DNA from: Minisyncoccota bacterium
Lineage (GTDB): Bacteria; Patescibacteriota; Minisyncoccia; Minisyncoccales; GCA-002788555
DNA length: 7,028 nucleotides
Direction of reading: 5' to 3'
NCBI GenBank assembly: GCA_028697615.1
Contig: JAQVET010000035.1
Span: 1-7,028 of the forward strand
Part shown: positions 6,070 to 7,028 of the stretch, in pieces
Numbering within the stretch: position 1 is the first letter of the stretch
Layout of the letters: each line of letters begins with the position of its first letter
Program-made: the position numbers and the translations under genes
Notes under the pieces: generated by a model
Database searches by the model: none
Seen by the model: only the letters and a program-made list of their open reading frames with translations
What the model was told of the DNA's origin: nothing

Positions 6070-6852
6070 TTAAAATAAAATATTTTGTTTTTTATTACCC
6101 AAATAATTATCTATTTTGGAGAGATTATTCCTATTGACCCATTCCCAAAGTTTTTTTGCAGCAAGAAATGCTTTTAAATCTTGTTTGTGATTATCAAATT
6201 CTTTAAATTCATACTCTCCTTTAATTGGTCCCCACTGATGAGAATGTGAAAAAAAATTTTTACCCCCGCCATTAATTCTTTCTTTCCCTTCTTTTTCTCT
6301 TTTTTTAGCGCCGCATATAAGACATTCTTGATATTGATCAATCCTTAAAATCCAACGGCTTTCTGCTTTAATTTTATCTTTTTCATTAAGAGCTTGAAAA
6401 TAAGCAACTGTTTGCAGAGAATATTCATCCCAAATACCACTACTAGTTTTTAAATCTAAAATACCAACTTTCCCATCGATTTCAACAAGAGCATCTACTG
6501 TTCCAACATAAAAATATTTATTACTAATAACTTTTTTTTCAAAACCAAACGGCTTAATCTTATGGAATGAACGCCATTGGTCAAAAGCACGAATCGATGG
6601 TTTAATTAATGGATCTATCTCAATTTCTTCACCGCTAAGCAATGCCTCAATTGTAGAGTGTGTCAAATTGCCCCAATCCGCTGCCTTGTTTAAACTCTCC
6701 TGGGCAGCAGCAAAATTTGGTTGCTGAGCATAATATCTTAAAAGACCGGGTTTGTGAATAATATCGCAAATAGCGGTAACCCTTGGATACCACACACCCT
6801 CAATCTCATAACCATTTTTTCTTTTAAAATCTTCTAAATAATTAAAAGTCAT
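6070..6852 (-). CDS. PD-(D/E)XK nuclease (RecB/Cas4-type fold) with a Cys/His insertion
   Basis: A 260-residue, probably soluble metal-dependent DNA nuclease. The RecB-type catalytic signature is complete: GNLTHSTIEALL (61-72) with His65 and Glu69; Glu105 before the first core strand; GTVD (117-120) with Asp120; ILDLKT (131-136) with Asp133 and Lys135; and the downstream Q-x3-Y motif, Gln147 to Tyr151. The N-terminal WYPRVTAICD is also usual for this group. Between two strands of the fold, residues about 176-208 form an insertion with CLICG (C177, C180) and HSHQW (H203, H205), which may bind zinc. Cas4 and AddB use four cysteines for an iron-sulfur cluster, and that set is not present here. 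A helicase domain is absent, so this is a stand-alone nuclease like those in phages or DNA-repair sets. Substrate unknown. No cas genes are near. It is transcribed separately from the pilus genes. Confidence 0.87.
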   Translation of the reverse strand: MTFNYLEDFKRKNGYEIEGVWYPRVTAICDIIHKPGLLRYYAQQPNFAAAQESLNKAADWGNLTHSTIEALLSGEEIEIDPLIKPSIRAFDQWRSFHKIKPFGFEKKVISNKYFYVGTVDALVEIDGKVGILDLKTSSGIWDEYSLQTVAYFQALNEKDKIKAESRWILRIDQYQECLICGAKKREKEGKERINGGGKNFFSHSHQWGPIKGEYEFKEFDNHKQDLKAFLAAKKLWEWVNRNNLSKIDNYLGNKKQNILF

Positions 6853-6855
6853 AAT

Positions 6856-6884
6856 ATTATAAATTTAAAATACTATTGTATTAA
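6856..6884 (-). promoter_or_regulatory. Candidate promoter of the nuclease gene, almost leaderless
   Basis: On the minus strand TTAATA (6884-6879; four of six) is followed after 17 bases by a perfect TATAAT (6861-6856), which ends only three bases before the ATG at 6852. Transcription from it would start at or just inside the ATG, implying a leaderless mRNA or a downstream start. A second -10-like box, TACAAT, starts at 6880 and would give a leader of about 16 bases, but its -35 is weak. Either may be real. Confidence 0.35.
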
Positions 6885-6932
6885 AAATAAATACACCTAT
6901 CCAACTAATTATTATATTAAAAATAGTATTTT
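6867..6932. repeat. 11-bp perfect inverted repeat flanking the gap before the nuclease gene
   Basis: AAAATACTATT at 6867-6877 is perfectly complementary to AATAGTATTTT at 6922-6932, separated by 44 bases. One arm lies in the last codons of the upstream partial gene and the other overlaps the nuclease promoter region. The long loop argues against a standard terminator. The arms are nearly all A/T, so chance is a serious alternative. Confidence 0.3.
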
Positions 6933-7027
6933 TTTTCTATCTTTATTAATCTTTTAGATTTAGCCAATCTTTCTTTTTGCAGTGGCGAGCCAGATTTTAA
7001 ACCATCGGCACCAACGCCAAAAGCAAA
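6917..7027 (-). CDS. C-terminal fragment of an unrecognised protein, cut by window edge
   Basis: A minus-strand frame enters from the right edge and ends at TAA 6917-6919, giving 36 residues. It starts FAFGVGADGLKSGSP, continues with a Lys/Arg-rich helix-like tail, and ends KYYF. Support for coding is indirect: the stretch from about 6965 to the edge is visibly richer in G+C than the spacer, the orientation matches the other genes, and the very basic C-terminal end is plausible. The remaining two frames are not better. I do not recognise the family. The gene would end 64 bases ahead of the nuclease start. Confidence 0.45.
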   Translation of the reverse strand, partial: FAFGVGADGLKSGSPLQKERLAKSKRLIKIEKKYYF

Positions 7028-7028
7028 A

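Noticed and set aside
6070..6852. Cas4 of a CRISPR adaptation module
   Set aside because: The four-cysteine iron-sulfur set of Cas4 is not present, and no cas gene or repeat-spacer array is visible.
679..6852. UGA recoding as in Gracilibacteria/SR1-type lineages
   Set aside because: No gene needs an in-frame TGA to be read and tryptophans are TGG. The absence of TGA stops (six TAA, one TAG) is too small a sample to argue for recoding.

Overview
This AT-rich window has every recognisable gene on the minus strand, so reading order runs from high to low coordinates. It looks like chromosomal DNA of a small-genome bacterium, most likely from the Candidate Phyla Radiation (Patescibacteria, Parcubacteria-like). 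This is an inference from three things: a short type IV pilus operon carrying a membrane-anchored baseplate-J-like protein, a secreted lamin-tail-domain protein of the type common in those genomes, and A/T-only leaders without Shine-Dalgarno motifs. The stop codons seen are TAA (six) and TAG (one). No TGA interrupts any gene, so the standard code fits.

Layout in reading order. (1) At the right edge (6917-7027) is the C-terminal tail of an unrecognised protein. (2) A PD-(D/E)XK (RecB/Cas4-type) nuclease lies at 6070-6852, with an inserted Cys/His segment. (3) An AT-rich spacer (5914-6069) holds an imperfect inverted repeat and a good sigma70-like promoter. (4) That promoter precedes a five-gene run (5913 down to 679): a small single-pass membrane protein, an FtsA/PilM-type actin-like ATPase, a 543-residue membrane protein with a baseplate-J-like external domain, a small MTH938/NDUFAF3-family protein, and the pilus assembly ATPase PilB. 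(5) A 153-base spacer with a perfect TATAAT box and short AT-rich repeats leads to (6) a signal-peptide-bearing lamin-tail-domain protein, cut by the left edge.

How they may work together. PilB (cytoplasmic extension motor) and the PilM/FtsA-like ATPase (cytoplasmic ring component) point to a type IV pilus or a derived envelope machine. In well-studied pili, PilM docks onto the membrane proteins PilN and PilO. No PilN or PilO is recognisable here. The two single-pass membrane proteins next to pilM are candidates for that role, which is inference. The most interesting item is the baseplate-J-like membrane protein embedded in this pilus operon. The MTH938 protein has no obvious link to pili. 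No RNA gene, CRISPR array, insertion sequence or replication origin was seen.
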